A DNA stretch of 64,000 nucleotides from Segatella copri (GTDB lineage Bacteria > Bacteroidota > Bacteroidia > Bacteroidales > Bacteroidaceae), in contig NZ_CATKVU010000006.1 in the NCBI RefSeq assembly GCF_949820605.1, forward strand, positions 2,216,501 to 2,280,500, in the 5' to 3' direction. The notes below the pieces were generated by a model. The model was not told the DNA's origin. It ran no database searches and saw only the letters and a program-made list of their open reading frames with translations. The position numbers and the translations under genes were made by a program. This document shows positions 52,199 to 60,587 of this stretch, piece by piece (position 1 is the stretch's first letter; each line of letters opens with the position of its first letter).

Positions 52199-52852
52199 AT
52201 GTTTAAGAAAGCAAACTTCAAGAAAAACATCGCCTGCCTATCTTTGCTTTTTTTCGCTGTTTTTGCTTTTTGTTCTTGTTCTTCTGATGAAGAAATCACT
52301 AACTCTGATGCAAATTCTGAACTTGTGAAAGAGGCAACGAACTATCTCAATGGTGAGATTGTTCTTAGTACCAATGCAACGATGAATGGCGTGAACAAGA
52401 CCCTTTTACCAGAGGGATGTCCTACAAAGTTTAAGTTTGAATGGAGTAAGACAGACGCACAAACTTTCAACATTTCTTTGCTTGACTTCACGGTCGGAAA
52501 CATGGGAATGATTATCAATTTTAAGTGTGATGTCAAGTGCATGGTGCTCAACTCTTGGGAGCAGAAAGAATATACAGGTGATGGTTGGATAAAGTTTAAG
52601 GGTGAAGACGGTTCTGTATGGGGTACAGATACTGATGGTTCTGCTTCAAGTGCAAAAGGCAGTAGTGTACAAGGCTATTACAATGCCAAAACTCACCAAA
52701 TTCAGTTCATCGTAAACTATAACATGATGAACGTTCGTTCCGAATGTTTTAAGCAGACTATTGACAAGTCACGTCTCGCAACATTTGATGCCGACAAGGC
52801 AAAGTACGAGGAAGACTTGAAAGCGTATAAAAAGGAGCACGGAATCAAATAA
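52199..52852 (+). CDS. DUF4903-like lipoprotein
   Basis: A 217-residue lipoprotein with signal peptide and lipobox 'FCSCSS' (Cys about 27). The body is beta-rich ('CPTKFKFEWSKTDAQTFNIS', 'GMIINFKCDVKCMVLNSWEQ', 'GWIKFKGEDGSVWGTDTDG') and ends in a charged helix. It resembles the DUF4903 lipoproteins that I recall near heme-uptake genes in Bacteroidales; this is from memory. It lies between the LRR lipoprotein and the HmuR-like receptor. Confidence 0.6.
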   Translation: MFKKANFKKNIACLSLLFFAVFAFCSCSSDEEITNSDANSELVKEATNYLNGEIVLSTNATMNGVNKTLLPEGCPTKFKFEWSKTDAQTFNISLLDFTVGNMGMIINFKCDVKCMVLNSWEQKEYTGDGWIKFKGEDGSVWGTDTDGSASSAKGSSVQGYYNAKTHQIQFIVNYNMMNVRSECFKQTIDKSRLATFDADKAKYEEDLKAYKKEHGIK

Positions 52853-52876
52853 GAGACTGTAGCTTATATATAAAAG

Positions 52877-52915
52877 GAAAGAGGGATATGCCCAGACATG
52901 TCTCTCTTTCTTTTT
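52877..52915 (+). terminator. Terminator or attenuator before the HmuR-like gene
   Basis: GAAAGAG (52877-52883) pairs with CTCTTTC (52904-52910), then TTTTT. As the receptor gene follows with no visible promoter, partial read-through would lower receptor output relative to the lipoproteins. Confidence 0.5.
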
Positions 52916-53001
52916 GCAAGTAAAAAATGGAGGGAAGAGAAACAAGCCATAGCGAGGCTGAAATCGTGTAAGGATTTGGAAAAAATAGAATGACGATATA
53001 A

Positions 53002-55353
53002 ATGAAGACAATTAGAAATGTAATGCTCATCGGCTTGCTGCTGATACTCGCCCTTCCTGTCGCTGCACAGCGAAAGGTGAAGTTCGGTATCTTCGACAAA
53101 GCCACTGAGCAGCCAATCATCGGCGCAGTCATCACCTACGCCGACAATGAGAAATTGAAATCGCCACAGCGTGTTGTTACCAACATGGATGGTGAGGCTA
53201 CCATCTCGGTGCCTCAGAGTGACAAGTGTTATTACCAGGTGGTATCCGTGGGCTATAACCCTCTGAAGGGAACCATCGGAAGCGTCAGCTCCCTCAAGCT
53301 CTTCATGACAGAAGACGTGATGAAGGTGAACGAGGTGGTGGTTACAGGTTCCCGTACCGCGCGACCAATCAAGCTGTCGCCAGTGAGCACGCAGGTGATC
53401 GGCGGTAAGGAACTGGTAGATGCAGGCTATGCCGACCTGACCAAGGCCCTGCAACAGGAGACACCGGGTATGAACATCCAGAAGGTGGGTTTCGGCAACG
53501 AAATCTCCATGCAGGGCTTGGATGCCCGCCACGTGCTCTTCCTGCAGGATGGTGAGCGATTGACGGGCGACATGGCGGGCAACCTCGACTATGAGCGTTT
53601 CAACCTCCATGCCATCGACCGCATCGAAATCGTGAAGGGTGCCAGCAGTACCCTCTACGGAAGCCGTGCGTCGGGTGCCGTCATCAACCTCATCACCAAG
53701 AAAACTACCAAGCCTATCGATATTCAGGCTGGTGTACGCTGGGGACAGATGAACGAAACCAACTACAAGAATCCAGAAAAAAAGGATTTCCTGTATATGT
53801 TTGAGAAGAACGCTGACCGCCCGAACCTGCAGAGCTGGGTATCGGCAGGATTCAATGCAGGCAAGGTGACCTCGCAGACCGACGTGTGGTATTCTTCGAG
53901 CGATGCCTTCTACATGTATCAGGCGGAGAACGACAAGAAGGTCTATACCCAAGAGGCGAACCCTTGGCTCGACCACGACGTGACCATTACCAGCGTGGCT
54001 TCCCGTCCGCCAATGGGCATCGAGGGCACGGAGCATATCTCGGTATCGCAGAAGGTATTCTACGACCCTTTCAAGAACCTGGAGATTCTTGCCTACGGTA
54101 GTGCGTTCTATATGAATACCTACGACCTCATTCAGGACATGACCTTCAGTCAGGCGCGTGACTGGACGGCTGGAACCAAGATAAAGTACTCCTTCAAGGA
54201 TTGGTTCAAGATTACCGCCTCCCTTCATGGCGACTTCTACGACCGCTTCAAGCGCCACGAGCGTATCGACGAGCGTACCAAAGTGTATAAGAGCCGTATC
54301 TTCCAGCCTCGCCTCTCCATCACCTCGCAGAAGTTCGAGGGCCACGACCTCATCCTCGGCATCGAGCACCTGAGCGATGACCTGACGAGCGACCGATTCA
54401 ACGGCGATGCCTCCCACATCATGCGCACCCGTTCATTAAAAGAGACGGAGGCTTTTCTGCAGGACGAGTGGACGATGAACGACCACTGGATGGTTTCGGC
54501 AGGTGTGAGAACCAACTTCAGCCGTGCCTTCGGACTGATGGCGATGCCTAAGATTGCCTTCAAGTGGAGTCCGTCGGATCACTGGGCATGGAGAGCCAAC
54601 TACTCGATGGGCTACCGTTCGCCAAGTATCAAGGAACTGTTCTTCAACTGGGACCACCTCGGCATGTTCATGATTAAGGGTAACGAGGACCTGAAGCCTG
54701 AGAAGAACAACTACGTGAGCCTGGGCACAGAGTACTCGAACGACAACTTCTTCATCTCGGGCAATGTGTATGGCAACTTCTTCCGCAAAAAGATTGAGGG
54801 TGTATGGCGCATCTACGACATGCAGTACAATTTCGAATATACTAATCTGTCGAAGCAGAACCTCATCGGACTGGAGACCATCATGCGCTGGCACTTCCTC
54901 AACCACTTCACGATGAATGCCACCTACAGCTACGTGAACGTGAGCAAGACGGATGGCATCCAGGTGAACACCACTTCGCCTCATGCTGCCACAGCGAGCC
55001 TCGACTATAAGTACAACAAGAAGAACTACCGACTGGGCGCCACCTTCTCGGCAAGCTACATGGGTGAGAAGAAATTCGATGTGCAGGACCGACTCTCTGT
55101 AAACGGTGAGAGCCACGATGCCTACTTCCGCTGCCAGTTGCCACAGTATGTATTGTGCAACCTGTCGGTGATTCAGACCTTCTATAATAAGGTAAAGGTA
55201 ACGGTGGGTGTGGATAACATCTTTAATTATGTGCCAAAGACCTTAGGTTCGGGCATCACCATGTTTAACGTGCCAGCCACGGCAGGAGCCAAGGCGCATG
55301 TGCAGGTGGAAGTGTTGGTAGATGAATTGGTAAAAGCATTCCGAAAGAAGTGA
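53002..55353 (+). CDS. HmuR-like TonB-dependent heme receptor
   Basis: A 783-residue outer-membrane receptor. Signal peptide 1-22, then a CarboxypepD-regulatory-like domain (about 25-105, 'KFGIFDKATEQPIIGAVITY'), plug (about 110-235, 'VNEVVVTGSRTARPIKLSP', 'RIEIVKGASSTLYGSRASG') and barrel. The heme-receptor boxes are recognisable: 'GYRSPSIKEL' (FRAP-type) and 'GNEDLKPEKN' (NPNL-type), with a His between them in 'NWDHLGMFMIKG', which in HmuR-type receptors helps to bind heme. HmuY is encoded next. The call as heme receptor rests on these and on HmuY. Confidence 0.85.
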   Translation: MKTIRNVMLIGLLLILALPVAAQRKVKFGIFDKATEQPIIGAVITYADNEKLKSPQRVVTNMDGEATISVPQSDKCYYQVVSVGYNPLKGTIGSVSSLKLFMTEDVMKVNEVVVTGSRTARPIKLSPVSTQVIGGKELVDAGYADLTKALQQETPGMNIQKVGFGNEISMQGLDARHVLFLQDGERLTGDMAGNLDYERFNLHAIDRIEIVKGASSTLYGSRASGAVINLITKKTTKPIDIQAGVRWGQMNETNYKNPEKKDFLYMFEKNADRPNLQSWVSAGFNAGKVTSQTDVWYSSSDAFYMYQAENDKKVYTQEANPWLDHDVTITSVASRPPMGIEGTEHISVSQKVFYDPFKNLEILAYGSAFYMNTYDLIQDMTFSQARDWTAGTKIKYSFKDWFKITASLHGDFYDRFKRHERIDERTKVYKSRIFQPRLSITSQKFEGHDLILGIEHLSDDLTSDRFNGDASHIMRTRSLKETEAFLQDEWTMNDHWMVSAGVRTNFSRAFGLMAMPKIAFKWSPSDHWAWRANYSMGYRSPSIKELFFNWDHLGMFMIKGNEDLKPEKNNYVSLGTEYSNDNFFISGNVYGNFFRKKIEGVWRIYDMQYNFEYTNLSKQNLIGLETIMRWHFLNHFTMNATYSYVNVSKTDGIQVNTTSPHAATASLDYKYNKKNYRLGATFSASYMGEKKFDVQDRLSVNGESHDAYFRCQLPQYVLCNLSVIQTFYNKVKVTVGVDNIFNYVPKTLGSGITMFNVPATAGAKAHVQVEVLVDELVKAFRKK

Positions 55354-55383
55354 AGAGTGAAGAACGAAGAGTGAAGAATTCAA
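55349..55383 (+). repeat. Heptamer repeats between the receptor and hmuY
   Basis: AGTGAAG, AGTGAAG, AACGAAG, AGTGAAG, AATTCAA; the receptor stop codon lies within the first unit. Confidence 0.55.
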
Positions 55384-55407
55384 TAGCTTTTCTTAATGAT
55401 AATGATT

Positions 55408-56376
55408 ATGAATATACTAAATAAGAAAAAAAATATTCTGCTTTGTGGAACGGTTCTGAGTCTGCTGTCTCTTTCGAGCTGCGTATCTTATGAGGCTGAG
55501 GACTTCACAGGTCATACCTTGCCACGAAAAACAGGTTATAGCACGGGTGTTACCAACGACTGGCTCTATTTTGACCTGAAGACGGGACATCGCTATAATG
55601 TGCTGAATCCTAACCAGAGTGTCATCGCCTTTATTGATGGCAAGCCAATAGAGGAATATTTCCATTATAACGGCACTACTAAATTGGTAAAGTATTGGAG
55701 CGAAGGTGTGCAGAAGAACATCTTCGAGGATGCAGAGCGTGATGCAAACGGCGATACCATCTTTACCAAGAATCAAGCCACTGGCAAGTTAACCTATAAG
55801 ACGGTGAAGAGACAAGCCAACAGCATCTTAGTGATGGAAAACCAGGAGGATGATCCAAAGACCATGGCTTATCCTGCCACGGAATGGGACCTCGCCTTTG
55901 ATGGTTACCAGCTGCGAACCAACAGTGGAACAAGCGGCATAGGCAAGGGTGGAGCTGCCGACCTGGGCTATGGCGAATATGACAAGTGGACGAGCAAGGC
56001 GCAGGTGGATGCTTATCTGGCTGAACACAACATGACTTTCGCCGTGGATGATTCAGCAAGTGTCTATGTCACCATGTCGCGGGAAGACTGGAACAAGTAT
56101 TGCATCGCCAACAAACTGGATATGAACAAGAACCCTTGGTTCGACCCGAACAACGGACCAGCCAAGCAGTTGGTAAGCGGCAATCCGGTGCTCGAAAAGG
56201 CAATGAGTTTCTCGGGGCCACCTCCAGTATATACTCCTTCTTTCCATACCTACGTTATCCGTTCGTGGGATGGCGAGAGATATTACAAGCTCCAGATCAT
56301 CTCCTGGTATGATGCCAATGTGCAGATAGGTGATGAAGGAGGAAGAATCAGTTATTACTTAGATGAATTAAAATAA
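55408..56376 (+). CDS. hmuY: HmuY-family heme-binding lipoprotein
   Basis: A 322-residue lipoprotein from ATG 55408 (two ATGs 6 and 12 bases earlier are possible), with signal peptide and lipobox 'LSSCVS' (Cys about 25). The HmuY fold is marked by 'GYSTGVTNDWLYFDLKTGH' and, in the centre, 'ATEWDLAFDGYQLRTNSG' then 'TSGIGKGGAADLGYGEYDKW'. It takes heme from host proteins and passes it to the HmuR-type receptor. Two Met in 'DMNK' and 'EKAMSF' regions could be heme ligands, as reported for other Prevotella HmuY proteins, but the exact residues cannot be set here. Confidence 0.88.
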   Translation: MNILNKKKNILLCGTVLSLLSLSSCVSYEAEDFTGHTLPRKTGYSTGVTNDWLYFDLKTGHRYNVLNPNQSVIAFIDGKPIEEYFHYNGTTKLVKYWSEGVQKNIFEDAERDANGDTIFTKNQATGKLTYKTVKRQANSILVMENQEDDPKTMAYPATEWDLAFDGYQLRTNSGTSGIGKGGAADLGYGEYDKWTSKAQVDAYLAEHNMTFAVDDSASVYVTMSREDWNKYCIANKLDMNKNPWFDPNNGPAKQLVSGNPVLEKAMSFSGPPPVYTPSFHTYVIRSWDGERYYKLQIISWYDANVQIGDEGGRISYYLDELK

Positions 56377-56451
56377 ATGTTGAGTGTTGAATGTTGAGTT
56401 AGGCATACGCCCTCATATACTCAGTATATTCAACATTCAACACTCAACATT
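56376..56451 (+). repeat. Perfect 22-bp inverted repeat built from heptamers
   Basis: AATGTTGAGTGTTGAATGTT (56376 on) and its exact complement (ending 56451) are 22-bp arms around a 32-base loop; on each side the text is in 7-base units. It lies directly after the hmuY stop codon and would form a strong hairpin in the mRNA. Confidence 0.75.
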
Positions 56452-56472
56452 CAACATTAAAAATTGAAAAAT

Positions 56473-57336
56473 ATGAAACAATTGAATTGGTGGAAATCCA
56501 TCGCTTCGTTCCTCGTGGTACTCTTTACCATGCCGTTGGGACATGCGCTGATGATGATAATGGATAAGACGATGACTCCTGAAGCTGTGCATTACTCAGC
56601 CTTCTTCATGGGGTTGGCAGGTCTTATCATGGTAGTAATCGGTGTCTTCGTAAAGGGAGACACCAAACAGACTCTTTGGGGACTTTTCGGAGGACTGCTC
56701 TTCTGGACGGGTTGGATAGAATTTCTGTTCCAGTACTATGCTACCCGCTGGGGTACACAGCCGGAGATGGAGAATGGCGAAGTTGTGACTCGCCCTGAAT
56801 ACCTCATCCTCCCAGCCACCTTCGGCATGTGGATGATGGTGATGGTGCTCTACATCTTCTCAACCAAAAACGGATGTAACTTCATCAACTGGTGGCAGCG
56901 TGTTCTTTTCCGTTCCAGCAAGAATAAGATTGCCGCCCGTCCGATGACGCATCATACAAGTATCGTCACCTTCATGGAACTGAACATGATTCTCTGGACA
57001 AGCTATCTCCTGTTGATGTTCTGCTACGACAAGAATTTCCTCGGCGACCATCATCCTGTAACTTCGGTTGTTGCCGCAGCTTGTCTGATAGGTAGTTTCT
57101 TCATCTTCCGAAAGCAGTTGCGTTTGAGCACATGGGGAGCCAACATCCGTATGGCTATCGCAACGGTTGTCGTGTTCTGGGTACCTGTGGAAGTGCTTGG
57201 TCGCTTGGACTTTTTCAAGGAGATTTGGATTGAGCCAGAGAAGTATATCACCCAGATGATCTGCATCCTCATGGCATTCGTGGCATTGCTCGTCTATATC
57301 ATGATAGCTGCAAGAAAGAAGAAGACACATGAGTAA
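56473..57336 (+). CDS. Integral membrane protein of the heme locus
   Basis: A 287-residue protein from ATG 56473 (a TTG at 56464 would add three residues). 'MKQLNWWKSIASFLVVLFTM' opens the first of about seven hydrophobic segments. The loops have 'GHALMMIMDKTMTP' and 'MTHHTSIVTFMELNMILW' with His and Met, possible metal or heme contacts. No known transporter family is recognised. A short start of a second copy follows directly (57329). Place in the hmu-like operon suggests a role in iron or heme handling at the inner membrane. Confidence 0.6.
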   Translation: MKQLNWWKSIASFLVVLFTMPLGHALMMIMDKTMTPEAVHYSAFFMGLAGLIMVVIGVFVKGDTKQTLWGLFGGLLFWTGWIEFLFQYYATRWGTQPEMENGEVVTRPEYLILPATFGMWMMVMVLYIFSTKNGCNFINWWQRVLFRSSKNKIAARPMTHHTSIVTFMELNMILWTSYLLLMFCYDKNFLGDHHPVTSVVAAACLIGSFFIFRKQLRLSTWGANIRMAIATVVVFWVPVEVLGRLDFFKEIWIEPEKYITQMICILMAFVALLVYIMIAARKKKTHE

Positions 57337-57391
57337 CAGAAAACTAGATTGGTGGAAATCCATAGTATCGATGGGCGTGATTTTAAACTGA
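57329..57391 (+). pseudogene. Truncated start of a second copy of the membrane protein
   Basis: ATG 57329, overlapping the preceding stop, reads MSNRKLDWWKSIVSMGVILN and then stops. It matches the start of the 56473 protein (L-x-W-W-K-S-I). The copy is cut off at about 57380, where foreign sequence begins. Confidence 0.65.
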
Positions 57392-57490
57392 AAAGACATA
57401 CCTGCGCTACCCTCCTGCTGAACATGCAGACCGACATGTTTACCATCTCGCATATCCTGGACCATCACAGCCGTATCTGCTCCTGGCATC
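57385..57490 (+). pseudogene. Tyrosine recombinase (integrase) remnant
   Basis: Reads 'KLKRHTCATLLLNMQTDMFT' and 'ISHILDHHSRI', matching the catalytic R-H-T-x-A-T-L and the helix with L-x-H of phage-type integrases; the rest of the protein is absent. It lies exactly at the end of the truncated membrane gene and before the defence genes. 57490-57702 holds no supported gene. Confidence 0.5.
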
Positions 57491-57672
57491 TGTCTGCCAC
57501 CTCCTTCCTATGCGTAACACAGATAATAGTCTTATCGGCATACGAAGTAAAGAGGCGGTCGAAAAGAAGCTTTTTGTTGATTTTAACTCCAATTTAAAGT
57601 GAAGTTTATTCATTTTATTGTAAATAATATATAAAAAAAGAAGGAAAATTCTTTATATTAGTGTTTTATTTG

Positions 57673-57680
57673 TACTTTTG
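57673..57680 (+). promoter_or_regulatory. Promoter -7 box of the defence operon
   Basis: TACTTTTG, 22 bases before the start of the HTH gene; no clear -33 TTG. Confidence 0.4.
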
Positions 57681-57702
57681 CAAGAAAAGAAATTCATAGA
57701 AT

Positions 57703-57912
57703 ATGGCAAGTAAGAATTTGAATCGGATAAAAGTTGTCCTTGCAGACAAGCAACGGACTAACAAATGGTTGGCAGAACAATTGGGAAAAGATAAAACCAC
57801 CATATCGAAATGGTGTACGAATTCAAGTCAGCCAGACTTAGAAAGTTTAATGAAGACTGCTAAACTTCTTAATGTAGAAATTACAGAACTTCTTAGAACA
57901 AACATAGAATAA
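57703..57912 (+). CDS. Small XRE-type regulator (controller-like)
   Basis: A 69-residue single-domain protein: 'NKWLAEQLGKDKTTISKWC' is the HTH, followed by 'SQPDLESLMKTAKLLNVEIT'. Size and place, 46 bases before a DNA methylase gene, recall the controller (C) proteins of restriction-modification systems, which delay restriction until the methylase has acted. No C-box-like operator was identified. A/T-rich codons like the next gene. Confidence 0.8.
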   Translation: MASKNLNRIKVVLADKQRTNKWLAEQLGKDKTTISKWCTNSSQPDLESLMKTAKLLNVEITELLRTNIE

Positions 57913-57958
57913 AAAACATCAAAAATATTATAACAAAGTTCAATTAAAGATTGTAAGT

Positions 57959-58816
57959 ATGAAACCAATCATAAAATACCGTGGTGGGAAAAGCAAGGAA
58001 ATAAAGAATTTCTTACACTTTATTCCTTGCAATTATAAGAGATATGTAGAACCTTTTGCAGGAGGGGCTGCTCTATTTTTCTATTTAGAGCCACAATGTG
58101 CCTTAATAAATGACATAAATTCTAAACTTATAGATTTTTATTGGACAGTTCAAAATAATTATGACGAATTAAAAAAAGAGTTAATAAGATTGGAAAAAAT
58201 ATATCAATTTAATCAAAAAGAGTATGAAGAGCTAAAAAAAGGGGGGCAGCAAGATTTTGTTGAAAATAAGAATGAATACTTATATTATTCACTTAGAGAC
58301 ATGTTTAATGGAAAGATAGAAAAAAAGTATCTAGATGCCACTTTATACTATTTTATAAACAAGACTTCGTATTCTGGTATGCTGAGATTTAACTCAAAAG
58401 GAGAATTCAACGTACCATTTGGAAGATATAAAAATTTCAATGCAGCTTTTGTTTCAGAAGAGCATCATGCTCTACTGAAAAGAACTAAGATTACGAAGGG
58501 AGATTATTCCAAGATATTTGATACATGTTCTACAGAGGATTTTGTCTTTTTGGATCCACCATATGATTGTGTGTTTACAGATTATGGAAATGTTAATGAA
58601 ACTGATTTCTTGGAAGATAGTCAAATTAAGTTGGCACAAGATTTTCGTAATTTATCAGCAAAATCATTAATGATCATTGGGAAGACGGAACTCACGGAAC
58701 ATTTATACAAACCATATATAAAGGCTGAGTATTCTAAGAAATATGCTGTAAATATACGAAATCGTTTCAAAGCAGAAAGTACTCATTTAATTATTACAAA
58801 TTATAAATTGAAGTAA
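57959..58816 (+). CDS. DNA adenine methylase (Dam family, D12 class)
   Basis: A 285-residue N6-adenine methylase. Motif X/I: 'IIKYRGGKSKEI' at the start and 'YVEPFAGGAALFFYLEP' (SAM-binding F-x-G-G); motif IV 'FLDPPYDCVFTDYGN' is the D-P-P-Y catalytic site (about residue 199). The target site cannot be told; Dam relatives mostly act on GATC. It is A/T-rich and ends two bases before the McrB-like gene, which argues that methylation and nuclease act as one system. Confidence 0.9.
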   Translation: MKPIIKYRGGKSKEIKNFLHFIPCNYKRYVEPFAGGAALFFYLEPQCALINDINSKLIDFYWTVQNNYDELKKELIRLEKIYQFNQKEYEELKKGGQQDFVENKNEYLYYSLRDMFNGKIEKKYLDATLYYFINKTSYSGMLRFNSKGEFNVPFGRYKNFNAAFVSEEHHALLKRTKITKGDYSKIFDTCSTEDFVFLDPPYDCVFTDYGNVNETDFLEDSQIKLAQDFRNLSAKSLMIIGKTELTEHLYKPYIKAEYSKKYAVNIRNRFKAESTHLIITNYKLK

Positions 58817-58818
58817 AG

Positions 58819-60570
58819 ATGGACTCTATAACTCGTATCAAGGAATACATAAAGCAAAACTTTCCTAATTGGAAAAAAATTGCATATTCTGAATTCAATG
58901 ATAAAATTGATTTCAGAACAGATTGGAGTGAATTGTATAAAATACATGACGAAGAGGTAATACTGATTTCTTATACGAATATCAGTATTACTGGCACAGA
59001 TCGTCCTAAGCCTCAACTTAGGGTCTTTTTAGATGAATACAAGAAGCCATTTTATTTCGCAAAACAACATCAGTTGCGATATTATTTGTTTTCTATATTT
59101 ACCAAAGATGACAAAATGGCTAAAGGTTTGAATAATTTCAATCCTAAGGAATATATAATCTCAATTGAAACCAACCTTGATAAAGAAGGTTCTAGAAGAG
59201 ATTTAAGAAGTATCTATGACTATGCAAATGAAAAAATAAACGGTAGGAAATTTTTGAAATGTTCCCGTTCAAATTATAAGGCAGATATCAACGAAGCTTC
59301 ATTTATCTACATTGGAACTCCTGAGGCACCACATAAAGAGATTTTCGAAAATTTTGTTGACATATTTGACTCAAGACCGTATCTTAATTCGACAACAGAA
59401 GAAAATATTCATATAGAAGAAAAAAATTTAGGAGCGAATATAACCAATCCTTACCGCCCCTACATCACAGCCATCAAGTCGAAGCCCTTTCTTCTGCTTG
59501 CTGGCATCTCGGGTACAGGCAAGAGCCGTATCGTAAGAGAGTTGGCTAGAGCGTGTTGGGAAGAAGGCTCGGAAGAGTACAATGCACAGAAGCCGAAGAA
59601 CTTCCAAATGGTGCAGGTGAAACCGAATTGGCACGACTCAAGCGACTTGATAGGTTACGTAAGTCGAGTGAGTGGCAAGGCGGAGTATGTAGCAGGTGAT
59701 TTTCTCCGCTTTGTTGCTAAGGCATGGGAAGATGAGGACACACCATATTTCCTTTGCTTGGATGAAATGAACCTAGCCCCTGTTGAGCAGTATTTCGCAG
59801 AATACCTCAGTGTGGTGGAGTCGCGCAAGAGCCACGAAGACGGCACAGTGACGACCGACCCTATACTTGAAAAGGTTGACGAGGAATGGTATTTCAACCT
59901 GACGGCTTCGCTGACGACTGATGAGGATGTGAGAAAGCAGTTCAACGAAAGTGGAATCAGTATTCCGCAGAATCTTATCGTTGTCGGCACAGTCAATATG
60001 GACGAAACGACATTCTCATTCTCACGCAAGGTCCTCGACCGTGCCATGACCATCGAAATGAACGATGTTGACCTGCATGGAGGACTGACTGAGCGTAACG
60101 AACAAATAGGCAAGTTGGGCAAGGCAGAATTGATTGGCAATGCCGTGGAAGGAGTAGATGTATATGCCGGCAACAAGGATGTCTGCGAGAAGGTACTGAC
60201 TTATCTTGATGCTGTAAATGCTGTGTTGAACGGAACCCCATTCAAGGTAGCCTACCGAACACGCAACGAGTTTCTGCTGTATGTGGTAAATAATCTTCCT
60301 TACAACAAGGATGAGAACGAAACAGAATTGGAACCAGGATATGTCGTAGCCCGTGCCTTGGACGAGATAACGAGCATGAAGGTATTGTCGCGCATTGAGG
60401 GTGATGATACCAAGGTGAGCGATGAGTTTATCGACCGACTACGCAAGACCATAGAAGATGGACTAAAGGCGGTATCGGGCGAAGAACAGACCATAACCTC
60501 TATTTCCTTGGCGAAGTTGAAGGAGATGAAGGCAAAACTTGCATCGGGATATACAAGTTTCTGGAGTTAA
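58819..60570 (+). CDS. McrB-type AAA+ GTPase with foreign-looking N-terminal domain
   Basis: A 583-residue restriction motor. Residues 1-205 are an A/T-rich coded N-domain, similar in layout to the DUF3578/MrcB_N DNA-recognition domain. Residues 206-583 are the McrB AAA+ core: Walker A 'GISGTGKSRIVRELA' (about 229-243), Walker B 'FLCLDEMNLAPVEQYFAEYL' (about 310), and sensor-like 'IVVGTVNMDETTFSFSRKVLDRA', the N-x-x-(D/E) region that gives McrB its GTP preference. Base composition jumps near 59430, at the domain boundary. It would move on DNA and drive the nuclease encoded next. Confidence 0.9.
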   Translation: MDSITRIKEYIKQNFPNWKKIAYSEFNDKIDFRTDWSELYKIHDEEVILISYTNISITGTDRPKPQLRVFLDEYKKPFYFAKQHQLRYYLFSIFTKDDKMAKGLNNFNPKEYIISIETNLDKEGSRRDLRSIYDYANEKINGRKFLKCSRSNYKADINEASFIYIGTPEAPHKEIFENFVDIFDSRPYLNSTTEENIHIEEKNLGANITNPYRPYITAIKSKPFLLLAGISGTGKSRIVRELARACWEEGSEEYNAQKPKNFQMVQVKPNWHDSSDLIGYVSRVSGKAEYVAGDFLRFVAKAWEDEDTPYFLCLDEMNLAPVEQYFAEYLSVVESRKSHEDGTVTTDPILEKVDEEWYFNLTASLTTDEDVRKQFNESGISIPQNLIVVGTVNMDETTFSFSRKVLDRAMTIEMNDVDLHGGLTERNEQIGKLGKAELIGNAVEGVDVYAGNKDVCEKVLTYLDAVNAVLNGTPFKVAYRTRNEFLLYVVNNLPYNKDENETELEPGYVVARALDEITSMKVLSRIEGDDTKVSDEFIDRLRKTIEDGLKAVSGEEQTITSISLAKLKEMKAKLASGYTSFWS

Positions 60571-60587
60571 AAAGATTATAGAATAAT

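Noticed and set aside
52864..54417. 517-codon frame opposite the HmuR-like receptor
   Set aside because: Codon and residue composition (many His, Arg) is that of an antisense shadow; the plus strand has a full TonB receptor.
57349..57597. 82-codon frame as an intact small gene
   Set aside because: Only its first half matches a recombinase C-terminus; start is a TTG within the truncated membrane gene, so it is a remnant.
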